A stretch of DNA of 5,438 nucleotides from Actinomycetota bacterium (lineage in GTDB: Bacteria > Actinomycetota > Actinomycetes > Streptosporangiales > Streptosporangiaceae), in NCBI GenBank assembly GCA_003168295.1, contig PMST01000501.1, positions 1 to 5,438 on the forward strand, given 5' to 3'. Under the pieces are notes generated by a model. That model was not told the origin of the DNA. It saw nothing but the letters and a program-made list of their open reading frames with translations, and did not search any database. Within the stretch, counting starts at the first letter, position 1; every line of letters begins with the position of its first letter. A program made the translations under genes and the position numbers. Positions 1 through 5,438 of this stretch are shown piece by piece.

Positions 1-809
1 GAGCCGACCTCCATGTCGCCGCCGTGCTGGCGCTCGTACATGTTGGTGTCCACGTCGCGGACGATCGGGTAGGAGATCTCCCCGGGCGTGTCGGCGAACA
101 GCGCGATCGGCCCGACGCTGATCATCTGGTGCACGGTCGGGGTGAGCGCCAGCCGGGCCCCGGCCATCCGGGCGATCCGCGGCGACCAGACCCCGCAGCA
201 GATCACGATGTTGTCGGTCAGAATCTCGCCCGCGCTGGTGGCGACCGCGCGCACCCGGACCCCAGAACCGCCGGACACCGAAATGCCGTAGACCTCGGTG
301 CCGGCCAGCACGGTGAGCGCGCCGGAGGCCTGGGCCTGCTCCCGCATCAGCGTGCCGGCCCGGAGCGAGTCGACCACGCCCACGGTGGGGAAGTGCGCGC
401 CGCCCAGGATGACCGATTCGTCCAGGTAGGGCACCAGCTTGTTCACCTCGCCCGGCGTGATCAGCTCGGCCGGGATGCCCCACGCCTTGGCCTGGGTGCA
501 GCGCCTGCGCAGCTCGGTCATCCGCGCCGGGGTGCGGGCCACCTCGATCCCGCCGCTCTCGGTGAACACCCCGAGGTCTTTGTACTGCGCGGTGCTGTCC
601 GTGGTCAGCTCGAACATCATCTTGGAGTACTCGATCGGGAAGATGAAGTTGGAGGCGTGGCCGGTGGAACCGCCCGGGTTCGGCATCGGCCCCTTGTCCA
701 CCAGGACGAGGTCCCGCCAGCCGAGCCGCGCCAGGTGGTGCACGAGGCTGTTGCCGACGATGCCCGCGCCGATGATGACAGCGCTGGCCCGGCCCGGTAT
801 ATCAGTCAT
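1..809 (-). CDS. FAD-dependent amine oxidoreductase, dimethylglycine/sarcosine dehydrogenase type (3' end outside window)
   Basis: This gene begins at an ATG at 809 and stays open to the left edge, giving 269 residues of a longer protein. Residues 10-19 (AVIIGAGIVG) form the Rossmann dinucleotide motif GxGxxG, and Asp38 closes the second strand (LVLVDKG), as expected for FAD binding in the DAO superfamily. The block GGSTGHASNF (46-55) matches the GSTWHAAG block of dimethylglycine and sarcosine dehydrogenases, whose histidine carries covalent FAD; His51 is the counterpart. A later VVDSLRAGTLMREQA stretch and IVICCGVWSP are typical DAO-fold segments. Family members are often about 800 residues with a C-terminal GcvT-like folate domain; that part would lie outside the window, so its presence is unknown. 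The ATG follows the MetF-like stop by three bases with only a weak GGGA upstream, so translation probably depends on coupling. Inferred role: oxidative N-demethylation of dimethylglycine, sarcosine or a similar amine, passing formaldehyde equivalents to tetrahydrofolate. Another secondary or tertiary amine substrate is equally possible. Confidence 0.85.
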   Translation of the reverse strand, partial: MTDIPGRASAVIIGAGIVGNSLVHHLARLGWRDLVLVDKGPMPNPGGSTGHASNFIFPIEYSKMMFELTTDSTAQYKDLGVFTESGGIEVARTPARMTELRRRCTQAKAWGIPAELITPGEVNKLVPYLDESVILGGAHFPTVGVVDSLRAGTLMREQAQASGALTVLAGTEVYGISVSGGSGVRVRAVATSAGEILTDNIVICCGVWSPRIARMAGARLALTPTVHQMISVGPIALFADTPGEISYPIVRDVDTNMYERQHGGDMEVG

Positions 810-812
810 GGA

Positions 813-1664
813 TCATCCCGCCAGTAGTCGTTTGCTGGTTCCGGTGCGCTCCAGGGCCGCCCGACGCCACTGCTCGGCCTGCTGGAGCTGGTTAAAGGTG
901 AACAGGTGCAAGCCGGCCACGCCTGCGGCCGGAGCGGTCAGCGCGGCGGCGGCGCGGTCGCAGAACCGGTCCGGGCTGTATCCGCCGGGCGCCCAGAACC
1001 GCAGGATCCAGTTCGGGTGCCTGCCGATGAACCGGGCCGACTCCGCCGCGCCCGCCACCGCCGCCATCTTGAGCAGCCGGGTGCGCTCGGCCGGCCCGGC
1101 CAGCCCCACGTACAACGGCAGCGTGACGCCGCGGGCCCGGATCCGCTGGATCCAGCGGGCCAGCCCGGCCGGGTCGAAGCACACGTTGCTGACGATGTAG
1201 TCCGCGTGCCTGCGCTTGTCCCACATCGCCTGGATGATGACGTCGTCGTGGATCTTGGGATGGCTCTCCGGGTACCCGGTGATCCCGACCCGGCCGAACG
1301 GGCGGCCCAGCTCGCCCAGCCGCTCGAGCAGCGGCAGCGCGCCGTCAAACGGCCCGGTCGGCGCCGTGGCGTCCCCGCCAGGCACGAACACGTCGTCCAC
1401 CCCGCAGGCCGTCAGCCGGCCGATGATCTCGGTCAGGTGCGTCTCGCTGGCCACCGAACGGGCCGCCAGGTGCGGCACGACCCGGTAGCCCCGGGCCACC
1501 AGCCGCTCGGTCAGCTCGATGGTGGCGTCAAGACCCTTGACCGGCGACGCGGTGACCGTGACGGTCATCCCGGCCGGCACCCAGTCCGCGACCGCCTGCT
1601 CGGTGCCCCGCCCCGGAAACACCTCATACCGGGGGCTGGCCAGCAGCCCGTCCATACCGGTCAC
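813..1664 (-). CDS. Methylenetetrahydrofolate reductase-like protein (short, divergent MetF)
   Basis: This 283-residue protein is a flavin-dependent MetF-family TIM barrel. MetF interconverts 5,10-methylene-THF and 5-methyl-THF. Visible family blocks are YEVFPGRG (13-20, Glu14 at the place of the catalytic Glu28 of E. coli MetF), PHLAARSV (64-71), VPGGD (94-98, Asp98 matching Asp120 of E. coli MetF), GITGYPESHP (127-136), DYIVSNVCFDP (155-165) and LHLFTFNQ (252-259, matching the FHFYTLNR block). In DYIVSNVCFD, Asn160 replaces the folate-contacting glutamine of the usual ITQFFFD motif. The start is a GTG at 1664 that overlaps the upstream TGA (GTGA), with AGGAGG seven bases upstream; an in-frame ATG at 1655 lacks comparable support. 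Lying after a methyl-THF-forming methyltransferase and before an amine dehydrogenase, it probably runs in the oxidative direction, taking methyl-THF to methylene-THF for carbon assimilation or oxidation. That direction is inference from context. Family assignment is firm; the electron acceptor is unknown. Confidence 0.88.
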   Translation of the reverse strand: MTGMDGLLASPRYEVFPGRGTEQAVADWVPAGMTVTVTASPVKGLDATIELTERLVARGYRVVPHLAARSVASETHLTEIIGRLTACGVDDVFVPGGDATAPTGPFDGALPLLERLGELGRPFGRVGITGYPESHPKIHDDVIIQAMWDKRRHADYIVSNVCFDPAGLARWIQRIRARGVTLPLYVGLAGPAERTRLLKMAAVAGAAESARFIGRHPNWILRFWAPGGYSPDRFCDRAAAALTAPAAGVAGLHLFTFNQLQQAEQWRRAALERTGTSKRLLAG

Positions 1665-2320
1665 GAGGGCACCTCCTCGACCAGCACCGCGAGGGCCGCC
1701 TCCAGGCGGCTCACCCCGGTCTCGATCCGGGTCAGCGGCAGGCCGAACATCGCCGCCACCCGCTCCGCCTGCGCCGCCAGCGCTGCCGACCCGGCGGGCT
1801 CCTGGGCCAGCCAGATCAGCCGGCGGTAGTGCCCGAAGTAGTCATCCCACAGCTCCGGGTACCGGTCCAGGCCGAGCTCGGCCAGCACCGAGCGGTCGAA
1901 GCTGGCCAGCAGGAAGTCGGTGAGCACATAGGTGCCGGGCTCCGCCTCGAACATCGCCGTCAGCTCGGGCGCGCCCGCGAACACGTCGTAGCAGTGCAGT
2001 CCGGGCAGCCGGCGCACCCCGTACCGGGCGCACAGCTCGTCCAGCGCGCCGTAGGTGCCGCAGTCGGCGTAGGCCAGGGCCACGGTGTGGCCTGTGGCCA
2101 GGGCTGATAGCAGGGCCCGTTCCGCTTCTAGGGGTATTTTTTGCGGCCGGTTGTGCAGCACGGCGGGCAGGGACCGGACGGCGACCGGCCAGCCTCGCCG
2201 GGCCGCGATGTCCCTGACCGGCCCGGCCAGCGCCCCGCAGGCGATGATCTCAACCTGGCGGGAAGGGCAGCTGCTCGATGAAACGGTCGTTGAAGTCGGC
2301 GCGGTCGGAGAGCTCGACAT
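1661..2320 (-). CDS. DUF1638 domain-containing protein, unknown function
   Basis: This 219-residue protein is recognised as DUF1638 (Pfam family of unknown function) from an opening EIIACGALAGP (24-34), a middle LHNRPQKI (55-62), AYADCGTYG (83-91), a HCYD block (109-112) and a Tyr/Trp-rich segment around 154-170. The recurring Cys and His (Cys28, His56, Cys87, His109, Cys110) could bind a metal or cofactor, but this is speculation. DUF1638 genes are known to me mainly from corrinoid methyltransferase neighbourhoods in methanogens and in bacteria, which agrees with its place here between RACE and the MetF-like gene. The ATG at 2320 lies 71 bases inside the RACE gene and has a strong AGGAGG six bases upstream. 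No ATG, GTG or TTG occurs in frame between it and the conserved EIIACG block, so this start is favoured. It adds a Ser/Thr-rich leader of about 22 residues (MSSSPTAPTSTTVSSSS) that family members usually lack. No signal peptide or membrane segment is seen, so it is probably cytoplasmic. Confidence 0.82.
   Translation of the reverse strand: MSSSPTAPTSTTVSSSSCPSRQVEIIACGALAGPVRDIAARRGWPVAVRSLPAVLHNRPQKIPLEAERALLSALATGHTVALAYADCGTYGALDELCARYGVRRLPGLHCYDVFAGAPELTAMFEAEPGTYVLTDFLLASFDRSVLAELGLDRYPELWDDYFGHYRRLIWLAQEPAGSAALAAQAERVAAMFGLPLTRIETGVSRLEAALAVLVEEVPS
1670..1678 (-). promoter_or_regulatory. Ribosome binding site for the MetF-like gene
   Basis: The minus strand reads GAGGAGGTG here, with its AGGAGG core seven bases before the GTG at 1664. 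It lies inside the last codons of the DUF1638 gene, encoding Glu-Glu-Val. It supports the GTG start over the in-frame ATG at 1655, which would be about 16 bases from the core. The 11-base string TCGAGGAGGTG is identical to the one before the DUF1638 gene. Confidence 0.75.
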
Positions 2321-4109
2321 ACTTCACCTCCTCGAGCAGCGCTAGGCCGCCGGCCCGCTCCCGCAGGCTGAGCAGCGCCATCTTCGCCCCCTCGCCCGCC
2401 ACGTTGCCTGCCGAGACCACCCGGGGCACGGGCACCTTCGGCACCAGGCCGATCCTGATCGCGCTGGCCGCCGACAGGTAGCTGCCGAACGACCCGGCCA
2501 GCAGCACCTGCTTGACGTCGGCCGCGGTCAGGCCGGCCTCCTCGAGCAGGATCTGCCAGCCGGTCGCGATCGCCGCCTTGGCGAACTGCAGCTCGCGGAC
2601 GTCGCGCTGGGACAGGTAGATACTGTCTTCCGCGCCCGAACCCCGCCAGTGCAGCACGAACACCCGTTCCTTGCCGATCGTGGTGAGCCGGTCCGCGATC
2701 CCCGGCGCCGTGGCCCGGGCTTGTTCCTCCGGGATGAACCGGCCCGAGGCGTCGAGCAGCCCGGTCCTGACCAGTCCGGTGACCGCGTCGACCAGGCCGG
2801 ACCCGCACAGCCCCTGCGGTTCGACGTCGCCGATCACCTTGAGGCTGAGCGCGTCGGCGGTGATGGTGACGACCTCGATGGCGCCGTCGGCGGCGCGCAT
2901 CCCGCACCTGATCGCGGCGCCCTCGAACGCCGGGCCGGCCGGCGCGGCCGTGGCCAGCAGCCAGTCCCGGTTGCCCAGCACGATCTCGCAGTTGGTGCCG
3001 ATGTCGATGAACAGCCGCACCCGGGCGTCCCGGTCCATCCCGCTGGCCAGCAGGCCGGCCGTGATGTCGCCGCCCACGTAGGCGCCGAACGAGGGGAAGA
3101 CCACCGCCCGGGCCCGGGGGTGCACGACGCCGGCCAGGCCCAGGTCGGCCGCGAGCACCTCGGGGAACAGCCGGGCGGCCATGATGAACGGGGCCATGCC
3201 GAGCGGCTCGGGGTCGATGCCGAGCACGATGTGGGTCATGGTGGCGTTGCCGGCCACCGCGACCTCGTACACCTCGTCCGGCCGGACGCCGCCCCGCTCG
3301 CAGACGGCCCGGGCCAGCTCGCCGAGGGTCTCGGTGGCGAGCTGCTGCAGCTTGTCCAGCGCGCCCGGGTCCATCATGGTGGCGCTGATCCTGGTGATCA
3401 CGTCGGCGCCGAACGGCTGCTGCTTGTTCAGCGCGGACTCCACCGCCACCGGGGTGCCGGTGGACAGGTCGAGCAGGGTGGCCACCACGGTGGTGGTGCC
3501 GAGGTCGAAGGCGATGCCGAACCGGCGGCCGGTGGTGTCGCCGGGCTCGACCGCGATGAGCACGTCGTCGACGACCACCGCGGTGACCTTGTAGTCGGCC
3601 GCGCGCAGCGTCCGGCCCAGGGTCCGCAGCACGGCCAGCTCGGCCCGCGGCTCCAGGTCCTCGAGCTGGGCCAGCACCCGTTCCACGTCGCTGGCCTGGT
3701 CGGCCAGGTCCGGCTCGGCCAGCTCCAGGTACCGTTTCTGCACCGCGGGCCGCAAGATGACCTGCCGGCCGACGCCGACGGTGGCGGCCTTCGGCCGGGT
3801 GGTCAGCGGCGGCACCTCGACCTGGGTGTCGCGGGTGGCGATGGTCCGGCAGGCCAGCCGCCAGCCGTCCTTGATCTCGGCCGCGGTGTAGGCCCGGATG
3901 TCCAGGTGAGACGGCGTCGGCGGATCCGCCTCGATCCGGACCCGGCACTTCTTGCAGGTGCCGTGCCCGCCGCAGGTCGAGTCGATCGCGATCCCGTTCC
4001 AGCTGGCCGCGTCGAACAACGTGACCCCGGCAGGAACCCGCACCGGCCGGTCATTAAACACCAAATTGACCCGAACGGGGCCGCCTGTCAGCTCATCGGC
4101 CACGCTCAC
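2250..4109 (-). CDS. RACE-type reductive activator of corrinoid proteins (ferredoxin-ASKHA ATPase)
   Basis: This 619-residue protein has the architecture of RACE proteins (RamA/AcsV-like function, DUF4445/ASKHA type), which use ATP to drive low-potential reduction of inactive Co(II) corrinoid back to Co(I). Residues 11-100 form a plant-type [2Fe-2S] ferredoxin domain with cysteines 46, 52, 55 and 87 (C-X5-C-X2-C...C, seen as STCGGHGTCKKC and LACR). A middle and linker region follows. The ASKHA ATPase domain then starts near 197 with the phosphate loop FGIAFDLGTTT (Asp202), and continues with NKQQPFGADVITRI (228-241), AGNATMTH (286-293), a second phosphate loop FIDIGTNCE (near 380), and the late LLAGSFGSYL block. 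The GTG at 4109 overlaps the methyltransferase stop as GTGA; a second GTG at 4103 is possible, and both have only a weak G-run upstream. The C-terminus overlaps the DUF1638 start by 71 bases. Its probable partner is the corrinoid protein encoded two genes upstream. All cluster cysteines are present, so it looks functional. Confidence 0.92.
   Translation of the reverse strand: MSVADELTGGPVRVNLVFNDRPVRVPAGVTLFDAASWNGIAIDSTCGGHGTCKKCRVRIEADPPTPSHLDIRAYTAAEIKDGWRLACRTIATRDTQVEVPPLTTRPKAATVGVGRQVILRPAVQKRYLELAEPDLADQASDVERVLAQLEDLEPRAELAVLRTLGRTLRAADYKVTAVVVDDVLIAVEPGDTTGRRFGIAFDLGTTTVVATLLDLSTGTPVAVESALNKQQPFGADVITRISATMMDPGALDKLQQLATETLGELARAVCERGGVRPDEVYEVAVAGNATMTHIVLGIDPEPLGMAPFIMAARLFPEVLAADLGLAGVVHPRARAVVFPSFGAYVGGDITAGLLASGMDRDARVRLFIDIGTNCEIVLGNRDWLLATAAPAGPAFEGAAIRCGMRAADGAIEVVTITADALSLKVIGDVEPQGLCGSGLVDAVTGLVRTGLLDASGRFIPEEQARATAPGIADRLTTIGKERVFVLHWRGSGAEDSIYLSQRDVRELQFAKAAIATGWQILLEEAGLTAADVKQVLLAGSFGSYLSAASAIRIGLVPKVPVPRVVSAGNVAGEGAKMALLSLRERAGGLALLEEVKYVELSDRADFNDRFIEQLPFPPG
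2325..2333 (-). promoter_or_regulatory. Ribosome binding site for the DUF1638 gene, inside the RACE gene
   Basis: The minus strand reads GAGGAGGTG, with its AGGAGG core six bases before the ATG at 2320. It sits in the codons for Glu-Glu-Val within the LLEEVKYVEL segment of RACE. This near-perfect Shine-Dalgarno sequence decides the start of the DUF1638 gene and explains how it is translated despite beginning 71 bases before the RACE stop. The Glu-Glu-Val may also be kept for RACE structure, so the match could be partly fortuitous. Confidence 0.75.
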
Positions 4110-5020
4110 GTGGCCCCCGGCTGCGCCTGCGCGGCTGCTTCTGCGTTTTCCCTGGCTGCTGCCTTTTCCCTGGCCTGCTGGGCCCGGTGGGCCGCGATCC
4201 AGGCCGCGCCCCACTCGTCCCGGTTCAGCACCAGGTCGGCCGCCTTGACCGCGCGGACGATCTGCGGCGAGCGTGCGTCCATGATGGCGCTGGTCAGCCC
4301 GTGGCTGGCCGCGATGGGCAGGAACGCGGCGGCGATCGAGTGCCGGTCCGGCATGCCGAAGCTCACGTTCGAGGCGCCCAGCGTCATGTTCACCCCGAAC
4401 TCGGCCTTGAGCAGGGCAATCGTTTCCAGCGTCCGCTCGGGGTGCAGGGTGTCCGCGCCGACCGGCATGGCCAGCGGGTCGATGACGATGTCCTCGATCG
4501 GAATGCGGTACTTCTCGGTGGCGATGCGGATCAGCTTGCGGGCCAGCTCGACCCGGCGGGCCGGCTCCTCGGGGATTTCCTCCTCGTCGTTCGGCAGCCC
4601 GATCACGGCGGCGCCGTACTTCTTGACCAGCGGCAGGATCGCGTCTAGCCGTTCGTCCTCGGCGGTCACCGAGTTGACCAGCGCCTTGCCCTGATAGGCG
4701 GCCAGCCCGGCGTCGAGCACCTCGATGATGGAGGAGTCGATGACCAGCGGCAGGTCCGTCAGACTCTGGATCAGCGTGACGGCCTGCCGCATCAGGGCGG
4801 CCTCGTCGGCCAGCGGAGCGCCCATGTTGACATCGAGCAGCATGGCCCCGCCGGCCACCTGTTCCTTGACGTCGATCTCCACCCGGGACAGGTCGCCGCT
4901 GCGCAGCTGCAGCTGGAAGATCTTCCGGCCGGTCGGGTTGATCCGCTCGCCGATGATCGCGAACGGCTGGTCGGCACCGATCCGGACCGTCTTGGTCGCC
5001 GAGGACAGGACAGTGTGCAC
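4106..5020 (-). CDS. Methyltetrahydrofolate:corrinoid methyltransferase (pterin-binding TIM barrel)
   Basis: This 304-residue protein transfers a methyl group between the corrinoid protein and tetrahydrofolate, as AcsE/MeTr and MtgA-type enzymes do. It shares the pterin-binding fold with dihydropteroate synthase and the MetH folate domain. Visible blocks are IIGERINPTGRK (22-33), MLLDVNMGAP (60-69), VIDSS (93-97, Asp95), LVNSVTAED (114-122, Asn116), IGLPNDEEEIPE (140-151), IVIDPLAMPVG (178-188, Asp181) and LGASNVSFGMPDR (214-226, Asn218). Asp95, Asn116, Asp181 and Asn218 fall where MeTr of Moorella has its pterin-binding Asp75, Asn97, Asp160 and Asn199. The invariant Asn is therefore intact. 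A GTG at 5020 is chosen because AGGGA lies seven bases upstream and the conserved fold begins soon after; extending further would run into the corrinoid gene. The last 30 or so residues are Ala/Gln/Glu-rich, probably a helical tail. It is probably cytoplasmic. In this operon it probably works in the catabolic direction, methyl-corrinoid to methyl-THF, which is inference. Confidence 0.92.
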   Translation of the reverse strand: MHTVLSSATKTVRIGADQPFAIIGERINPTGRKIFQLQLRSGDLSRVEIDVKEQVAGGAMLLDVNMGAPLADEAALMRQAVTLIQSLTDLPLVIDSSIIEVLDAGLAAYQGKALVNSVTAEDERLDAILPLVKKYGAAVIGLPNDEEEIPEEPARRVELARKLIRIATEKYRIPIEDIVIDPLAMPVGADTLHPERTLETIALLKAEFGVNMTLGASNVSFGMPDRHSIAAAFLPIAASHGLTSAIMDARSPQIVRAVKAADLVLNRDEWGAAWIAAHRAQQAREKAAARENAEAAAQAQPGAT

Positions 5021-5084
5021 GGGCTCTTCCCTCTCCCCTCGGGCCTTTCCCCTCAGGCCTTCGGGATCCTCAGTGTTCTGTTGC
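5021..5084. other. Spacer between corrinoid and methyltransferase genes
   Basis: This is the only real intergenic gap in the window, 64 bases. On the minus strand it is purine-rich near the methyltransferase start and contains GAGGGGA twice, the copy nearer the gene merging into the likely ribosome binding site GAGAGGGA. A short GGCCT...AGGCC hairpin of five base pairs can be drawn, but no T-run follows it on the minus strand, so it is not a convincing terminator. I see no promoter boxes. It probably sets the translation rate or transcript stability between the two genes. Confidence 0.5.
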
Positions 5085-5438
5085 TTAGGCGTTGACCATC
5101 GCGCGGCGCTGGGCGAGCAGTTCCTTGGCCTTGACCACGGCGGCGGACGCATCGGACGCGTACCCGTCCGCGCCCACCACGTCGGCGTACTCCTGGGTGA
5201 CGGGGGCACCGCCGACCATGACGATGACCTGATCGCGCAGCCCGGACTTCTGCAGCGCGTTGATGTTCGCCTTGAACATCGGCATCGTCGTGGTCAAGAA
5301 CGCGGAGAAGCCGACGATGTCGGGCTTGTGCTCGACGATGGCCGCGATGAACTTCTCCGGCGCGACCTGCACGCCGAGGTCGATGACCTCGAATCCGGCG
5401 CCCTCGAACATGATGTTGACCAGGTTCTTGCCGATGTC
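5085..5438 (-). CDS. Corrinoid (B12-binding) methyl carrier protein, MtbC/MttC/MtgC type (5' end outside window)
   Basis: The last 117 residues of a corrinoid protein are present; the reading frame is open to the right edge, and the ATG at 5411 is internal, not the start. The first visible residues DIGKNLVN complete the cobalamin-binding DxHxxG motif (usual form GDVHDIGKN), so the edge cuts just after the cobalt-ligating histidine, which cannot be seen. Further B12-fold signatures follow: GAGFEVIDLGVQV, VGFSAFLTTTMPMFK (the S-x-L and TTTM region that lines the nucleotide tail) and VMVGGAPVTQEYADVVGADGYASDA. Full proteins of this family are about 210-230 residues with an N-terminal helical domain, so roughly half is missing. 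It would carry the methyl group on cobalt between an unseen substrate methyltransferase and the methyl-THF methyltransferase encoded next, and would be reactivated by the RACE protein. The substrate class cannot be told from this half. Confidence 0.92.
   Translation of the reverse strand, partial: DIGKNLVNIMFEGAGFEVIDLGVQVAPEKFIAAIVEHKPDIVGFSAFLTTTMPMFKANINALQKSGLRDQVIVMVGGAPVTQEYADVVGADGYASDASAAVVKAKELLAQRRAMVNA

Noticed and set aside
24..827. 267-codon plus-strand frame opposite the FAD oxidoreductase
   Set aside because: The minus strand encodes a clear FAD-binding protein across the whole stretch; the plus frame is Arg/Asp/His-rich and resembles no family.
2128..3948. 606-codon minus-strand open frame overlapping RACE
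   Set aside because: It is the shifted frame of RACE: Arg/Gly/Pro-rich without recognisable motifs, whereas the RACE frame shows intact ferredoxin and ASKHA blocks.
4109..4190. Repetitive Ala/Gln/Glu tail of the methyltransferase as a repeat element or frameshift scar
   Set aside because: The frame runs cleanly to a TGA that overlaps the RACE start, and Ala-rich helical tails are common in high-GC proteins; no exact tandem repeat is seen beyond short CCCTGGC-type echoes.
2649..4694. Very long plus-strand open frame (681 codons) opposite the RACE and methyltransferase genes
   Set aside because: Its translation is low-complexity, rich in Gly/Arg/His/Asp with no family motifs, and it lies opposite two firmly identified genes. 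GC-rich codon use commonly leaves such antisense frames open.
5041..5070. Possible hairpin terminator in the corrinoid-methyltransferase spacer
   Set aside because: The stem is only five base pairs with a purine loop and no following T-run, and the downstream genes are part of the same functional unit.
5021..5209. N-terminal extension of the methyltransferase frame up to an ATG at 5209
   Set aside because: It would overlap the corrinoid gene by over 120 bases, encodes a Pro/Arg/Ser-rich stretch with no homology to the fold, and a GTG with a purine-rich site at 5020 fits the family N-terminus.

Overview
The window reads as the middle of one tightly packed minus-strand operon for corrinoid- and tetrahydrofolate-dependent one-carbon metabolism. 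The DNA is strongly GC-rich by eye, with heavy G/C at third codon positions. Three of the five visible gene starts are GTG, and genes overlap by a few bases. This suggests a high-GC bacterium, most likely an actinomycete-type aerobe. A high-GC alphaproteobacterium or another phylum cannot be excluded, because nothing here (rRNA, tRNA) fixes the taxon.

In transcription order (right to left) the layout is: (1) the C-terminal 117 residues of a B12-binding corrinoid protein, cut by the right edge of the window; (2) a methyltetrahydrofolate:corrinoid methyltransferase (pterin-binding TIM barrel); (3) a RACE-type reductive activator with an N-terminal [2Fe-2S] ferredoxin domain and an ASKHA ATPase domain; (4) a DUF1638 protein of unknown function; (5) a short, divergent methylenetetrahydrofolate reductase (MetF-like); (6) the N-terminal 269 residues of an FAD-dependent amine oxidoreductase of the dimethylglycine/sarcosine dehydrogenase type, cut by the left edge. 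Junctions 2-3 and 4-5 are GTGA overlaps, junction 3-4 is a 71-base overlap, and junction 5-6 is a 3-base gap. Only junction 1-2 has a real spacer (64 bases). No promoter, terminator, RNA gene, mobile element, repeat array or CRISPR is visible.

The genes fit one demethylation route, as inference. A substrate methyltransferase, probably MttB-like and not in the window, would methylate the corrinoid protein. RACE would rescue oxidised cobalt. The second methyltransferase would move the methyl group to tetrahydrofolate. The MetF-like enzyme would oxidise methyl-THF to methylene-THF. The FAD enzyme would oxidatively demethylate the resulting tertiary or secondary amine. A quaternary amine such as glycine betaine would use both arms, one corrinoid-dependent and one flavin-dependent, and both would deliver carbon to the folate pool. 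The least understood component is the DUF1638 protein, which is translationally embedded between RACE and the MetF-like gene.
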